NCBI RefSeq assembly: GCF_024198255.1
Contig: NZ_JAJVKW010000002.1
Location: 186,001 to 250,000, forward strand
DNA from: Myxococcus guangdongensis
GTDB taxonomy: Bacteria; Myxococcota; Myxococcia; Myxococcales; Myxococcaceae
Direction: 5' to 3'
DNA length: 64,000 bases
Below are positions 45,759 through 56,914 of this stretch, piece by piece. Position 1 is the first letter of the stretch, and the number at the start of each line of letters is the position of its first letter. The notes below the pieces were generated by a model, which saw nothing but the letters and a program-made list of their open reading frames with translations, was not told the origin of the DNA and did no database searches. Position numbers and translations under genes: made by a program.

Positions 45759-46457
45759 TCACGGCCCCGCCACGCCGATGTGGCGCGAGTCCTCCAGGTC
45801 GAAGGGCTTGCCGTCGAAGCGCCCGTAGCGCTCGCGCGGGATGAAGCCCGCGGCGTTGAGGGCCGCGTCCAGCTCCTGGGGCGAGAAGTGCCGCAGCTTG
45901 AGCCGGCGGATGGGGCTGGGCACGCCCGGCTGCTTGCGCTCGCGCAGGTGCAGGGCGAACAGCGGGCGGCGCGGCTCGAGGCCCGCGTTGGGCTCCTCGT
46001 CATCGCGCGGGAGCACCGGCTCGCGCGGCGTGTTGAGCACGTCGTAGACGAAGGTGCCGTCGGGCGTGAGGTGGTGGCGCACCGTCGCGAGGAACGCCTC
46101 CAAATCGTCGTTGCCCGGCATCAACCCCAGGGCGTGCTGGGGGGCGAGGACGAGCGGGAAGCGGTCCGGCATCCGGAGCGCCCTGGGGTCCGCGACGAGG
46201 AAGCGGGCGCGGTTGGAGACCTCCGTGGGCTCCGAGGCGCGGCGCTCCTCGGCGGAGCGGATCATCACCTCGGAGGGGTCCACGCCCACCGCGGTGTAGC
46301 CGTGCTCGGCCAGGGCCCAGACCACCCGGCCGTTGGCGGCGCCCAGGACCAACACTGGCGCGCCGTGCTCGGCCGCCTGCCGCGTGTAGAAGAGGAGGTC
46401 CGGCTCCTGGCCCACCAGGGACAGCGGTGTGCGACCTCGCGCGTCGTTCCCACCCAT
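45759..46457 (-). CDS. SAM-dependent class I methyltransferase
   Basis: A 232-residue soluble methyltransferase. Motif I reads VLVLGAANGRVVWALAEHG, followed by an acidic residue in VGVDPSE that binds the ribose, and motif IV-like APQHALGLMP. The C-terminal half has the FSPQELDAALNAAGF pattern of methyltransferase-25/11 proteins. The substrate is unknown. It is convergent with the response regulator gene, ten bases apart. Confidence 0.83.
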   Translation of the reverse strand: MGGNDARGRTPLSLVGQEPDLLFYTRQAAEHGAPVLVLGAANGRVVWALAEHGYTAVGVDPSEVMIRSAEERRASEPTEVSNRARFLVADPRALRMPDRFPLVLAPQHALGLMPGNDDLEAFLATVRHHLTPDGTFVYDVLNTPREPVLPRDDEEPNAGLEPRRPLFALHLRERKQPGVPSPIRRLKLRHFSPQELDAALNAAGFIPRERYGRFDGKPFDLEDSRHIGVAGP

Positions 46458-46653
46458 GGAGGCAAGCCACTAGCACGTTTGCTGGGGTCTTCGGGACAGC
46501 GACTTGCCCTGGGAGGGCAGCCGATTGCCCATCCGCTGTCCGGGAGCGGACGAAGGGCGGCTTGGAGCGGCGGTAAACCCTGGCATCGGCCTTGCGATGC
46601 AGGTGCCCGGACGACGGTCGCCCATCCGGGGCGGTCCGGGTTTCGCGGGGTGG

Positions 46654-48267
46654 ATGCGGATGACGCGGGGATGGCGCTGGGCGGGTGCGCTCTTCATGGC
46701 GGGCGCGATGTGGACCGTGGCGGGTTGCGACTCCAAGAGCGGCGACGAGTCGCAGCAGGACAACCCAGGCATGGACGACCCGGGCCCACCGCCCGAGCGT
46801 CCGGGCCCCTCGGACGGGACGGACGCGGGCACGCCGGACGGCGGAGGTGGCGAGCCCACCGAGCCCGACGCCGGGACGCCCCCGGAGCCCGACGCGGGCA
46901 CGCCCACCGAGCCGGATGCGGGGACGCCGGATGGCGGTGGCGGTCCGACGACGCCGGACCCGCGCGCGGACGCGGAGATTCCCCCGCTGCCCTCGGCGTC
47001 CGGCTGGCGCTTCTACGGCGCGGACCAGGGCGGCCCGCTCACCGTGTACGGCGTGAGCGCCGACGAGGCGGGCAACATCTGGGTGGCCGGCGGCGAGGAG
47101 GGCCTGTTCCTGCTCAAGCGCGGCGCGGAGCGCTTCGTGCGCTACGGCATGGAGGACGGCCTGCGTCCGTACGGGTACATGGACGACGGCAGCACGCCGC
47201 CGGGCGCCAAGTACCTGAAGGTCATCTCCGTGGCGGGTGGCAAGGCGGGCACCGTCTTCGTCGGCTACGAGGGCATGCCTGGCAAGGGCTCCGAGCACTG
47301 CGAGAACAACTGGGACGGCCCCAGCCCCGACCCCGCGCGCTACAAGAGCGGTGACGCGGACAAGGTGTCGCTCAACGGCGACGGCACGCTGGACGTCATC
47401 CACTACGACATCTTCTCCGGCCCCAACGTGGTGGCCGCGGAGCGCCGCGGGCGCGAGAAGCTCTGCAACATCCTGCGGCTGCGCTACGACAAGCACACCA
47501 ACAGCATCTGGTTCGGCGGCAACCACGGCTTCGCGCGCGGCAACGCGGAGTTCCAGGGCGCGCCCATGTGCAACGGCCAGCTCAACTGCACCGGCGTGTT
47601 CGAGCACGTGCACCCGCACGTCAACGCGCTGGACGCCAACGGCCGGGTGATTCTGCTGACGGACGCGTACTACGGCGTGGCGGTGGACCCGGGCGGCGAC
47701 GTCTGGTTCGGCGGCTCGGACCGCACCACGCGCTTCCGCTACGGCACGCTGGGCGGCAACTTCTGGCGCGCGCAGACGGGCTCGGAGAACGACTCCAGCA
47801 ACAAGCTGGATTTGTGGCCGGACGCCAAGCCCGAGTACTCGAAGCCCGCCGAGCGCGTGCCGGACAACATCTCCGGCGCGGTGGTGGCCAACGACGGCAC
47901 GGTGTGGCTGAGCTCCTTCAGCAACGGCCTGGTGCGCATCGACGCGAACGGCGCGGTGCTGGGGCACCTGAGCAAGGGCTCGGGGCTGGTGGACAAGTAC
48001 CTGTCCGCGCTCGGCAAGGACCCGTCCGACGGCAGCATCTGGACGGGCGCGTCGTGGGGCGGCGGCCTGTCGCGCGTCAAGGGCGGCAACATCACGAACC
48101 ATGGCCTGGACGTGTTCGGTCGCCGCTACGGGATGTCCCGGGTCAGCGACATCCAGGCGGATGCTTCCGGCGGTGGCCGGCGGATGCTGGTGTCCTTCCT
48201 GGGCTACCAGGACACCACCACCCAGAAGTGGGTGGCGGGGGTCATCGGCATCTATGAAGGGAACTGA
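46654..48267 (+). CDS. Lipoprotein with repeat linker and beta-propeller
   Basis: A 537-residue surface lipoprotein. I take the ATG at 46654, giving a clean signal peptide ending in the lipobox VAGC; the frame is open further up. A low-complexity linker (residues about 35-105) has repeats of the type EPDAGTP. The rest has sensor-type propeller blades, seen as NIWVAGG, SIWFGGNHGFARG, DVWFGGSDR and SIWTGASWGGG, as in the periplasmic part of two-component regulator propellers. No kinase or output domain is attached. Its ligand and role are unknown. Confidence 0.7.
   Translation: MRMTRGWRWAGALFMAGAMWTVAGCDSKSGDESQQDNPGMDDPGPPPERPGPSDGTDAGTPDGGGGEPTEPDAGTPPEPDAGTPTEPDAGTPDGGGGPTTPDPRADAEIPPLPSASGWRFYGADQGGPLTVYGVSADEAGNIWVAGGEEGLFLLKRGAERFVRYGMEDGLRPYGYMDDGSTPPGAKYLKVISVAGGKAGTVFVGYEGMPGKGSEHCENNWDGPSPDPARYKSGDADKVSLNGDGTLDVIHYDIFSGPNVVAAERRGREKLCNILRLRYDKHTNSIWFGGNHGFARGNAEFQGAPMCNGQLNCTGVFEHVHPHVNALDANGRVILLTDAYYGVAVDPGGDVWFGGSDRTTRFRYGTLGGNFWRAQTGSENDSSNKLDLWPDAKPEYSKPAERVPDNISGAVVANDGTVWLSSFSNGLVRIDANGAVLGHLSKGSGLVDKYLSALGKDPSDGSIWTGASWGGGLSRVKGGNITNHGLDVFGRRYGMSRVSDIQADASGGGRRMLVSFLGYQDTTTQKWVAGVIGIYEGN
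46820..46950 (+). repeat. Short tandem repeats encoding EPDAGTP-type units
   Basis: At least four imperfect copies of a roughly 21-30-base unit rich in GACGCGGG and ACGCC encode the linker of the lipoprotein. Copy number is likely to vary between strains. Confidence 0.65.
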
Positions 48268-48298
48268 GTCGGGCCCGCGCCTCGTGTCCCGATGAAGG

Positions 48299-48338
48299 CA
48301 CGCGGCGGCCGTCCTCCTCGGGGGCCGGTCGCCGCGTG
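48299..48338. terminator. Bidirectional terminator hairpin
   Basis: CACGCGGCG at 48299-48307 pairs perfectly with CGCCGCGTG at 48330-48338, enclosing further GGCC pairing; GTTAATTT follows. It sits between two convergent genes, the propeller lipoprotein and the amidohydrolase. Confidence 0.6.
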
Positions 48339-48363
48339 GTTAATTTCCGCGGAAGGCCGCGCG

Positions 48364-51054
48364 CTACTTCGCAGGCAGCGCGCGGTGCTTCTCGAAGAGG
48401 GCCTGCTGACGGCTGACCAGCGGCACCTGCCGCCCCGCCAGCCACATGCCCACCGGCCGCGTGGCCGACTCCAGCGGGTCTCCGTTCCACAGCACCACGT
48501 CCGCCGTCGCTCCCGGGGCCAGCCGCCCCACCGGCAGGTTGAGCGCGTCCGCGACGTTCGACGTCATCGCCTTGAGCGCCTCGGTGTGCGGCAGGCCCCA
48601 GGCCACCGCGTTGCCCGCCTCCTGCGCCAGCGTGCGCACCATGCCGGGCTCGCCCAGCACGGAGAACAGCACCTTCACGCCCGCCGCGCCGAGCAGCGCC
48701 GACGCATCCAGCCGGCTGTTCAGCCGGTCGAAGTCCAGGGGCAGGTTCTGCGTGGGCTGCAGAATCACCGGCACCTTCGCGTCCGCCAGCTCCTTCGCCA
48801 CCAGCCACGCCTCGCTGGCTCCGGCGATGACGAGCTTCAGGTTGTACTCGCGCGCGAGCGTCAGCGCGGCCCGGATGTCCGACGCCTTCTGCGCCACCAT
48901 CACCACCGGCAGCGTGCCCGCGAGCACCGGCTGCAGCGCCTCCAAATCCAACCGGCTCGCGCCCACGTCGCGCATGCGCCGCTGCTCGAAGTCACCCTTG
49001 CGCCGGCCGTACTCGCGCGCGTCCGACAGCACCTCGCGCAGCCGCTCCAGCACCAGCGCCCGCGAGCCCGACACCGCGTCCCGCCCGCCGATGCCCAGGC
49101 TGAGGTGCATCGCCAGGGGCGTGCGCCGAATCGCGCCGTCCATCGACACGAGCGCGCTCTGTCCCGAGATGAGCCCGCCATGCTGCACCGTCAGCGCGCT
49201 GGTGACACCGCCCAGCCGCGCCACCGCGAACGCGGCGGAGACCGGGTTGACGTCCTCCGCGGACACCAGCGCCGCGCGCACGTCGCGCTTCGCCGCCTCG
49301 CCGCGCAGCCCGTCGTCCTGCGTCGACACCTCCGCGCCCACCTCCACCAACCCGAGCTGCGTGAGCGGGTCCACCAGCCCCGGCGTCAGCACGCGGCCCT
49401 TGCCCTCCACCGCGCGGCAGTTGGACGGCACCGCGCCGCCCTCGCCCTGCTGTCGCACGCTGGAGACCTTGCCGCCGTCCACCACCACCGTGGCGCCCTT
49501 CACCCAGGCGGTGCCCGTGAAGGCCGTCACGCCCTGGAACACGGTGCAGGACTCGGTGCCCAGCGCCAGGGGCTGCGCGCACTCGCGCGTCTTCGTCACG
49601 TCGCAGCGCTCGGTGAGGCCCAGGTCCGACAGCGACGGCACCGGCGCGGACGCGGCCACCAGCTTCGCCGGGCCCTGTGCCATCTCGCCCACCTCGAAGT
49701 CGCTCGCCTCCACCGCGCCTTCGGCGGCGTCGAACGTCACCACGCCGTCCGCCCACACCCGCTGGGCCCGCGCGTAGACGCTCAGCGGGTGGCCCTTCCA
49801 CAGCACCACGTCCGCCATCTTCCCCGGCTCCAGCGAGCCGGTGACACCCTCCACGCCCATCACCCACGCGGCGTTCAGCGTCACCCAGCGCAGCGCCTCC
49901 TCCTCCGGAATCGGGATGCCCGACTCCCGCGCGCGCCACATCGCCTTGCCCGCCTCCTGGTTCAGCCGCTGGATGCCATAGGCGGAGTCGGAGTGGATGA
50001 CGGCCTTGCCGCCCACCTGCGACACCAGGCCCGCGTTCTCCGGGATGCCGTCCCACGCCTCCAACTTGAAGCCCCACCAGTCCGCCCACGTCGCCACCGC
50101 CACGCCCTTGGCGGCCAGGCTGTCGCGGACCTTGTAGGCCTCCAGCGCGTGATGGAAGGCGCGGATGGTGTAGCCCGCCTCCTGGGCCACCTGGAGCATC
50201 ACCTCCATCTCGTCCGCGCGGTAGCAGTGGTTCTGCACGAGCAGGTTGCCGCGCAGCACCTCCGCGAGCGTCTCCAGCTTCAAGTCGCGCATCGGCTCCG
50301 GCCCCGCCTCGTCCGGGCTCTTCTCCTTCTTCTTCGTCCACTCGTCCCGCTTGGCCATGTAGTCGCGGGCCTGGGCGAAGGCCTGCCGGTAGCCGGCCAC
50401 GTTGGCCATGCGGGTGGCGGGCGCCATGTTGCGCCCCGCGCCGTAGACGCGCCGGGGGTTCTCACCGCACGCCATCTTCAGCGCGTCCTTCGCCCCCGGG
50501 AAGCGGACCTCCGCCGCCGAGCGACCGAAGTGCAGCTTCACCGGGAAGCCCCGGCCGCCAATCAGGTTGGCGCTCCCGGGCAGCACCAACAGGGACGTGA
50601 CACCGCCCGCCGCGGCGCGGCGGAGCCCGGGGTCCTGCGGCCAGAACGAGTGCTCCGCGGAGACCTCCGCCGTCACCGGCGCGGTGGCCTCGTTGCCATC
50701 CGAGTTGGAGAAGGACTCGGGCGACGCATAGACGCCCAGGTGGCTGTGGGCGTCGATGATGCCCGGGGTGACGTAGAGGCCGGTGCCGTCCACCTCCTCG
50801 GCGCCTGGGGGACTCGTGACCTCGGCGTTGCGCCCCACCGCCGTCAGCTTGCCGTCCACCCAGGCCACCGCGCCGTCCTCGATGGCCGGGCCGGAGGCGG
50901 GCAGCACCATGGCGTGGCGCACCACCACCGCGCGCGGCTGTTTCCAGACGCGCGTGGGCCCGGAGGGCGCCTCGGCGGGGGTGGTGGGGGTGGGAGCCCG
51001 CGGCGCGGTGGCGCAGGCGGAGGCCAGCAGCAGGAGCAGGGAGGAGGAGCGCAT
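48364..51054 (-). CDS. Lipoprotein with two tandem amidohydrolase domains
   Basis: An 896-residue exported protein, starting at the ATG at 51054 with GGAGGA-type sequence before it, and a lipobox in LLASACA. It contains two imidazolonepropionase-like amidohydrolase domains. The first (about residues 40-470) has the metal motif DAHSHLG near 102, later His residues in NHCYRAD and FHHALEAY, and Asp in HSDSAYG. The second (about 500-890) reads DPLTQLG where the HxH motif should be and lacks the later His ligands, so it is probably structural. It likely hydrolyses a cyclic amide or peptide-like compound in the periplasm; the substrate is unknown. Confidence 0.82.
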   Translation of the reverse strand: MRSSSLLLLLASACATAPRAPTPTTPAEAPSGPTRVWKQPRAVVVRHAMVLPASGPAIEDGAVAWVDGKLTAVGRNAEVTSPPGAEEVDGTGLYVTPGIIDAHSHLGVYASPESFSNSDGNEATAPVTAEVSAEHSFWPQDPGLRRAAAGGVTSLLVLPGSANLIGGRGFPVKLHFGRSAAEVRFPGAKDALKMACGENPRRVYGAGRNMAPATRMANVAGYRQAFAQARDYMAKRDEWTKKKEKSPDEAGPEPMRDLKLETLAEVLRGNLLVQNHCYRADEMEVMLQVAQEAGYTIRAFHHALEAYKVRDSLAAKGVAVATWADWWGFKLEAWDGIPENAGLVSQVGGKAVIHSDSAYGIQRLNQEAGKAMWRARESGIPIPEEEALRWVTLNAAWVMGVEGVTGSLEPGKMADVVLWKGHPLSVYARAQRVWADGVVTFDAAEGAVEASDFEVGEMAQGPAKLVAASAPVPSLSDLGLTERCDVTKTRECAQPLALGTESCTVFQGVTAFTGTAWVKGATVVVDGGKVSSVRQQGEGGAVPSNCRAVEGKGRVLTPGLVDPLTQLGLVEVGAEVSTQDDGLRGEAAKRDVRAALVSAEDVNPVSAAFAVARLGGVTSALTVQHGGLISGQSALVSMDGAIRRTPLAMHLSLGIGGRDAVSGSRALVLERLREVLSDAREYGRRKGDFEQRRMRDVGASRLDLEALQPVLAGTLPVVMVAQKASDIRAALTLAREYNLKLVIAGASEAWLVAKELADAKVPVILQPTQNLPLDFDRLNSRLDASALLGAAGVKVLFSVLGEPGMVRTLAQEAGNAVAWGLPHTEALKAMTSNVADALNLPVGRLAPGATADVVLWNGDPLESATRPVGMWLAGRQVPLVSRQQALFEKHRALPAK

Positions 51055-51182
51055 GGGGGTGGCCCGTCGTATCACGGCCCCCTGGGGCTCCAACCATGCC
51101 CGGTCGGCTGGAGGGCGGGCTGAACCCCACCCGACAGGAAGTCACCTCGCGACGAGAAGCCGTCTAGAATCCCCGCCCGGTC

Positions 51183-52547
<1,365 letters not shown>

Positions 52548-52551
52548 CGCA

Positions 52552-53379
52552 TCACCGGGCCGGAGCGCACGCGGGGTCGAGCAGCTCCGGCCGGTACTCG
52601 AAGTGCATCGTGTCGTAGTGGTACCAGCGGCCTCCCCAGATGAAGCCCTCCGCCTCGAAGGCGTCCACCAGGGCCTGGGGGATGGCGTTGCGCCAGCGCA
52701 CCGGCTTTCGAGGCCTCTGCCATTCCCAGTAGTGCGAGCGCGCGACGTTCAGGTCGATGGAGACGCCGTACGAGTGGGCGCTGCGCCGGTTCGTGTTCGC
52801 GATGTTGCGCCAGACGAACGTGCCGCCCACGCCCTGGAGATAGGGCTTGAGCGATGCGTCCTTGGCGACGAGTGAGGCCAGCCGGGCGCTGACGCGCTCG
52901 AAGGCGGGCGCGGCCTTCCGGTTCACCTTCAAGGGCTGGCCCAGGAAGTCGATGGGGACGACGTCCACCTGCTCCCGGGCGGCGCCGTAGGTGGCCTCGA
53001 ACAGCGGCTCGAAGCGGATGCGGCCGGGGTCCTCGTCCTCGCCCGTCACCGGGGTGATGGCCCCCTGGCGATAGGGAATGGACAGCGTGTCCTCCAGGTC
53101 CGGGGACTCCAGCTTGCGGGCGAACGACTTCGTCTGTCCGTCGTCGAACAGGAAGGAGCGCCCGTCGGGCAACGAGAAGCCCCAGCCGGAGTCGAGCCGC
53201 GCGGGCGTCAGCACCGGATACCACCGGGCCAGACACGCGAGCGCCGCGGGTGGCGCAGCGGCGTCACGAGGCTGCGTGCGCGTCCCGCCGTCGACGGGCT
53301 CCGCGGCGTGCACCGGCAGGGACAGGAGCCACGCGGCGAAGGCCTGTGGCAACAAGCGCGGGAAAGGCATCCTCCACAT
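52552..53379 (-). CDS. M15-family D-Ala-D-Ala carboxypeptidase-like protein
   Basis: A 275-residue secreted zinc peptidase acting on peptidoglycan stem peptides. A signal peptide (about residues 1-22) ends in VHAAEP. The metal sites of the M15/VanY group are visible: SAHSYGVSIDLN (His and Asp) and WYHYDTMHFEYRPE (Glu and His). I prefer the ATG at 53379, which has GAGGTG upstream; the next ATG at 53370 is an alternative. It is convergent with the FHA activator gene, four bases apart, and divergent from a DUF3332-like lipoprotein gene. Confidence 0.85.
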   Translation of the reverse strand: MWRMPFPRLLPQAFAAWLLSLPVHAAEPVDGGTRTQPRDAAAPPAALACLARWYPVLTPARLDSGWGFSLPDGRSFLFDDGQTKSFARKLESPDLEDTLSIPYRQGAITPVTGEDEDPGRIRFEPLFEATYGAAREQVDVVPIDFLGQPLKVNRKAAPAFERVSARLASLVAKDASLKPYLQGVGGTFVWRNIANTNRRSAHSYGVSIDLNVARSHYWEWQRPRKPVRWRNAIPQALVDAFEAEGFIWGGRWYHYDTMHFEYRPELLDPACAPAR

Positions 53380-53505
53380 CCTCGCACCTCCGAGGGCTGG
53401 GAAGTGCTGTCCATCGGATGAAACCGGGAACGCGGTGTGCCGAGGAAATCCGACGTGGCATGGTGTGTCTGCCTTCGCAGTCCTTCCATCCCCCCAGGAG
53501 GGTTC

Positions 53506-54153
53506 ATGATGAAGCGTCCGTCTCCCTGGCTCGCCGTGCTGTGCGCCGGTTTCATCTCGATGCACGCGACCGGCTGCTTCGGCAGCTTCAAGCTCACGCA
53601 GAAAATCTGGCAGTTCAACAAGAACATCTCGGGCGAGAAGTTCTTGCAGTGGCTGATGTTCCTCGTGCTCGTCATCGTGCCCGTGTACCAACTGGGCACG
53701 CTCATCGACGCGCTCGTCATCAACAGCATCGAGTTCTGGAGCGGCAACAACCCCGTGTCCAGCGTGGACGGCGAGGACGACGGCACCCGCGTGGTGCGCC
53801 TGAGCCCCACGGACGTGCTGCGCATGTCGCGCGACGCCAAGAGCGGCGTGATGAAGCTGGAGCTGGAGCGCGAGGGCCAGGAGCCCGTCATCCGCTACTT
53901 CGAGCCGCTGGAGGACGGCATGGCGGTTCGCGACGACGCGGGCGCGCTGCTCATCCGCGCGGAGGGCGCGGCGGACGGCGCGGTGACGGTGACGGACGCG
54001 GCGGGCAAGACGCTGACGGTGCACGGCGGAGAGGCGCTGGCGCTCGCGCGGCGCATCTACGAGGAGGGCGGCGCCACGGCGCTCGCCCGTCACACCGTGG
54101 ACCAGGCCCGCGTCTCCCAGGGGCTCGCGCTCAACACCTGCGCGGCCCCCTGA
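53506..54153 (+). CDS. DUF3332-like lipoprotein
   Basis: A 215-residue protein with a clear AGGAGGG site and ATG at 53506. The signal peptide ends in the lipobox ATGC, followed by FGSFKLTQKIWQFN, the recognisable start of DUF3332-type proteins. A membrane-spanning segment lies at about residues 47-66 (LMFLVLVIVPVYQLG). The remaining part is polar with strand-like repeats. Its function is unknown. Close homologues in other bacteria are also membrane-associated and of unknown role. Confidence 0.72.
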   Translation: MMKRPSPWLAVLCAGFISMHATGCFGSFKLTQKIWQFNKNISGEKFLQWLMFLVLVIVPVYQLGTLIDALVINSIEFWSGNNPVSSVDGEDDGTRVVRLSPTDVLRMSRDAKSGVMKLELEREGQEPVIRYFEPLEDGMAVRDDAGALLIRAEGAADGAVTVTDAAGKTLTVHGGEALALARRIYEEGGATALARHTVDQARVSQGLALNTCAAP

Positions 54154-54163
54154 CAGCCGACGC

Positions 54164-54195
54164 GAGGCGACGCCCGGACCTCCGAGCGTCGCCTC
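54164..54195. terminator. Bidirectional terminator hairpin
   Basis: GAGGCGACGC at 54164-54173 and GCGTCGCCTC at 54186-54195 form a perfect ten-base-pair stem with a twelve-base loop between two convergent genes. There is no strong T run after it. Confidence 0.6.
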
Positions 54196-54205
54196 TGCTT
54201 CCGTC

Positions 54206-54757
54206 CTACGGAGGCGTGCCCGCGTCGAGCGGCTCGCCCTCTTCCGGCCCGAAGCCCGCGTCGCGCGCCTCGGAGGAGAACGTCCCCTCCAGGCTGCGAC
54301 CGGCGCCGTAGCCGTCACCCTTCTTGAAGGACATGGAGAAGTCCCCGCGCGTCGCCTCGCCGGGGTTGCCTCCCGACTCCAGCTGCAAGTCGCCCTTCTC
54401 CACCGGCGCGAAGACCCGCGCCGGCTCACCCGCGTTGAGGTGCACCACCGTGGCGCGCGCCACGCCCGACGGCGTCGTGCCGGCCAGGTTCACCTTCGCG
54501 CCGGGCCGCAAATCCAACCCCTCCGTGGACACGGTGAGTCGCACCACCAGGTCCACGTCCAGGTCGTTGTTGCGGAAGTAGCTCACCTGCAGCGCCTCCG
54601 CGTTGCGCAGTATCTCCACCCGCGACACCTCGAGCGGGAAGAGCTCCGACACGCTGCCGGACAACGAGTTGTCCGGACGCGCGCACGCGAGCATCCCCGC
54701 GCCCGAGACCAGCCCGGAGAGCGTCAGCGCCGCGAGGGCGCGGACCGCGCTCCTCAT
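54206..54757 (-). CDS. Lipoprotein of unknown function
   Basis: A 183-residue protein with a signal ending in MLACARP (lipidated Cys near residue 25). The mature part looks like a single beta-sandwich, with strand blocks such as VEILRNAEALQVSYF and DVDLVVRLTVS, and an acidic C-terminal tail. I do not recognise the family. Its ATG overlaps the stop of the larger lipoprotein gene upstream, so the two are made together. Confidence 0.6.
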   Translation of the reverse strand: MRSAVRALAALTLSGLVSGAGMLACARPDNSLSGSVSELFPLEVSRVEILRNAEALQVSYFRNNDLDVDLVVRLTVSTEGLDLRPGAKVNLAGTTPSGVARATVVHLNAGEPARVFAPVEKGDLQLESGGNPGEATRGDFSMSFKKGDGYGAGRSLEGTFSSEARDAGFGPEEGEPLDAGTPP

Positions 54758-56124
54758 TGCTCCACCGCCAGACGCAGGACACCCTTCTTGGAAGGCGCCA
54801 TCACCGGCAGCCGGTACAACACCACGCGCTTGCCCGTGGACAGGTAGGCGAGCTTCGGAGACCACGCGCCGTCCTCGTCCACCACCGTCTCACGCCAGAT
54901 GCCGCCGATGCGCGTGCTGATGAGGAGCCGGTCCTCCGTGGGGTTGCAGCCCGTGTCGTTGTTCCCCGACTCGGACGAGCAGAAGTAGTGCGCGATGGAG
55001 GGGTCGTGGTTGATGGGGTCGAACGCGAGCGACGGATACCAGCCACCCGTGCCACGGCCGAACACCGGGTCCGGCGAGGACCACTCGCCCTTCGTGTTGC
55101 AGCTCGTCGCCGTGGGGCTCGGGCAGTCCAGGTACAGCAGCACGTCGCCGCGCGACGAGGAGCCTCGGTTCTGCACCGCGATGCCGAAGACGCGCTGCTC
55201 CGCGTCGTACGCCATGCTCGGGCCCAGCTGCGTGTTGCCGATGCTCTCCGCCGTGGCGACCTCCACCGGAGCACCCCACGCCACCCCGTCCGCCGCGCGC
55301 CGCTGGAACACCACCCCGGCGCCCGTCGCCTGCGCGCCCTCCTTCACGTAGTCGTGCACCACCGCCGGCTGCGCGCCCGCCATGATGAGCCCGATGTGTC
55401 CGCCGTAGCCCGCCTTGGTGTCACCCGACGCCGCCACCATGCGGAACACCCAGCTGGACGGAGGACCGCCGCTCGCCAGCTCCAGGTCCGCCGACTCCCA
55501 GTCCTGTCGCCCGAAGTTGCCGTTGTGACCGTCGCGGTACGCGATGAGCGCCTGGCTGCCCGAGAACACGATGGACGAGTTGAGCCCCACCAGGAAGCCC
55601 ACGTCGCTCAGCGGGTTGTTGATGGCCGCCGCGTTGGAGCGCGTGGCGACGATGCTCTCGGTCCACACGCCCGCCGCCGAGCGGTAGGACACCGCCAGGT
55701 CGCTCTGCAGCCAGAACGTGGAGTTGTCGCGCCCACCGCCCAGATACGACACCGCCGGCTGGCCGTTGGCGCCGAAGGCCACCGACACGCCGTACACCCG
55801 CTGCACGGTGGCGATCTTCTCCACGGGCCCGAGCACGCCCGCGTCGAACTCGCGGTAGCGCAGGTCGTAGTTCGTCTCGCTCCCCGTCACCGTCCCGTTG
55901 TTCACGAAGTACACCATGCCGATGCGGTCGTTCGGCCCCACCGCCATGGCGATGTTGGAGATGGGATTGAACTCGCTCGGGTCCGCGTCCACCTCCAGCT
56001 TGGTGAACGTCTCCGTCGTTCCCCCGCCGCCATCCGGGCGCCCCGCGTCCGGGTTGTCCGGCTTCGAGTCCTTGCCGCAGCCCATCGCCAGCGCCAATCC
56101 CAGTGCCCAGGCATGACGTCTCAT
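54754..56124 (-). CDS. Large lipoprotein, probable beta-propeller
   Basis: A 456-residue surface lipoprotein with GGAG before the ATG at 56124 and the lipobox AMGCGK. A Pro-Asp-Gly linker follows (residues 20-40). The main part has propeller-like blades with patterns such as AMAVGPNDRIGMVYF, SVAFGANGQPAVSYLGG and SLAFDPINHDPSIAHYF. Four Cys residues in the later blades could form disulfides. The downstream small lipoprotein gene overlaps its end. The role is unknown; proteins of this kind are abundant on myxobacterial surfaces. Confidence 0.62.
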   Translation of the reverse strand: MRRHAWALGLALAMGCGKDSKPDNPDAGRPDGGGGTTETFTKLEVDADPSEFNPISNIAMAVGPNDRIGMVYFVNNGTVTGSETNYDLRYREFDAGVLGPVEKIATVQRVYGVSVAFGANGQPAVSYLGGGRDNSTFWLQSDLAVSYRSAAGVWTESIVATRSNAAAINNPLSDVGFLVGLNSSIVFSGSQALIAYRDGHNGNFGRQDWESADLELASGGPPSSWVFRMVAASGDTKAGYGGHIGLIMAGAQPAVVHDYVKEGAQATGAGVVFQRRAADGVAWGAPVEVATAESIGNTQLGPSMAYDAEQRVFGIAVQNRGSSSRGDVLLYLDCPSPTATSCNTKGEWSSPDPVFGRGTGGWYPSLAFDPINHDPSIAHYFCSSESGNNDTGCNPTEDRLLISTRIGGIWRETVVDEDGAWSPKLAYLSTGKRVVLYRLPVMAPSKKGVLRLAVEQ

Positions 56125-56260
56125 CTTGGTCTCCTTGCGTTTCCGGCCGTGCACAACGTTGCGTCGCATCCTAGTTCACCCACGCACCCGAGGGAGCAGA
56201 CGAGCTGCGCGCATCCAGACACGCGCCAAGCACGCCATGCTGGGTTACGCTTCCGCGCCT

Positions 56261-56914
56261 ATGTCCCGTGCGCGTCCTGCTCGTCGGCGCCTGTCCCGGC
56301 GCTCCTTCATCCAGCGGCTGAGCTTCCTCGGCGGAGGCGTGGTGTTGCTCGGGCCCCTGGCGTGCAAGCGCTCCTCCGAGGAGCCCAGGCCCGCGAAGGA
56401 CACCGGCCCGCTGGGCACCACCCCCGGCGGGCGTGAAACCCACACCTTCTCCTCCTTCGAGTTCGCCGTCGTGGCCGCCGCCACCGAGCGCATCCTCCCC
56501 AAGGACGAGGACCCGGGCGCGCTCGACGCGGACGTGCCCGTCTACATCGACCGCATCCTCCAGACACCCGCGATGCAGCCCATGCGCGACGACTTCATGA
56601 CGGGGCTCGCCGCGCTGGAGCACCGCTCGCAGCGCATGTTCCAGAAGGGCTTCGCGTCGCTCACGCCCGCACAGCAGGATGAGCTGCTCACGCTCTTCAA
56701 GGACAGCCCGCCCAGGAGCGGCGAGGCGCACTTCCTGGAGCTGCTCACCGTGCTGACGTTGGAGGGCTTCCTGGGAGACCCGTCCTACGGCGGCAACAAG
56801 GGCAAGGTGGGCTGGCGGCTGATGGGCTTCGACACGGTGGGCACCGTGGCGATGGCGCCCCCCGAGGGCTACGACGGCCCGAAGTGCCTGCGCGAGTGCG
56901 GGGTTCACAAGTGA
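56261..56914 (+). CDS. Tat-exported small subunit (gluconate 2-dehydrogenase subunit 3 type)
   Basis: A 217-residue protein with the twin-arginine signal SRRSFIQRLSFLGGG and a Cys after GPLA that could be lipidated. The mature region has the FSSFEFAVVAAATERILP start and DVPVYIDRIL pattern of gluconate dehydrogenase subunit 3 proteins. This subunit escorts the FAD subunit through the Tat system. The GTGA overlap with the next gene, a GMC oxidoreductase, supports that pairing. An upstream ATG at 56237 is possible. Confidence 0.83.
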   Translation: MSRARPARRRLSRRSFIQRLSFLGGGVVLLGPLACKRSSEEPRPAKDTGPLGTTPGGRETHTFSSFEFAVVAAATERILPKDEDPGALDADVPVYIDRILQTPAMQPMRDDFMTGLAALEHRSQRMFQKGFASLTPAQQDELLTLFKDSPPRSGEAHFLELLTVLTLEGFLGDPSYGGNKGKVGWRLMGFDTVGTVAMAPPEGYDGPKCLRECGVHK

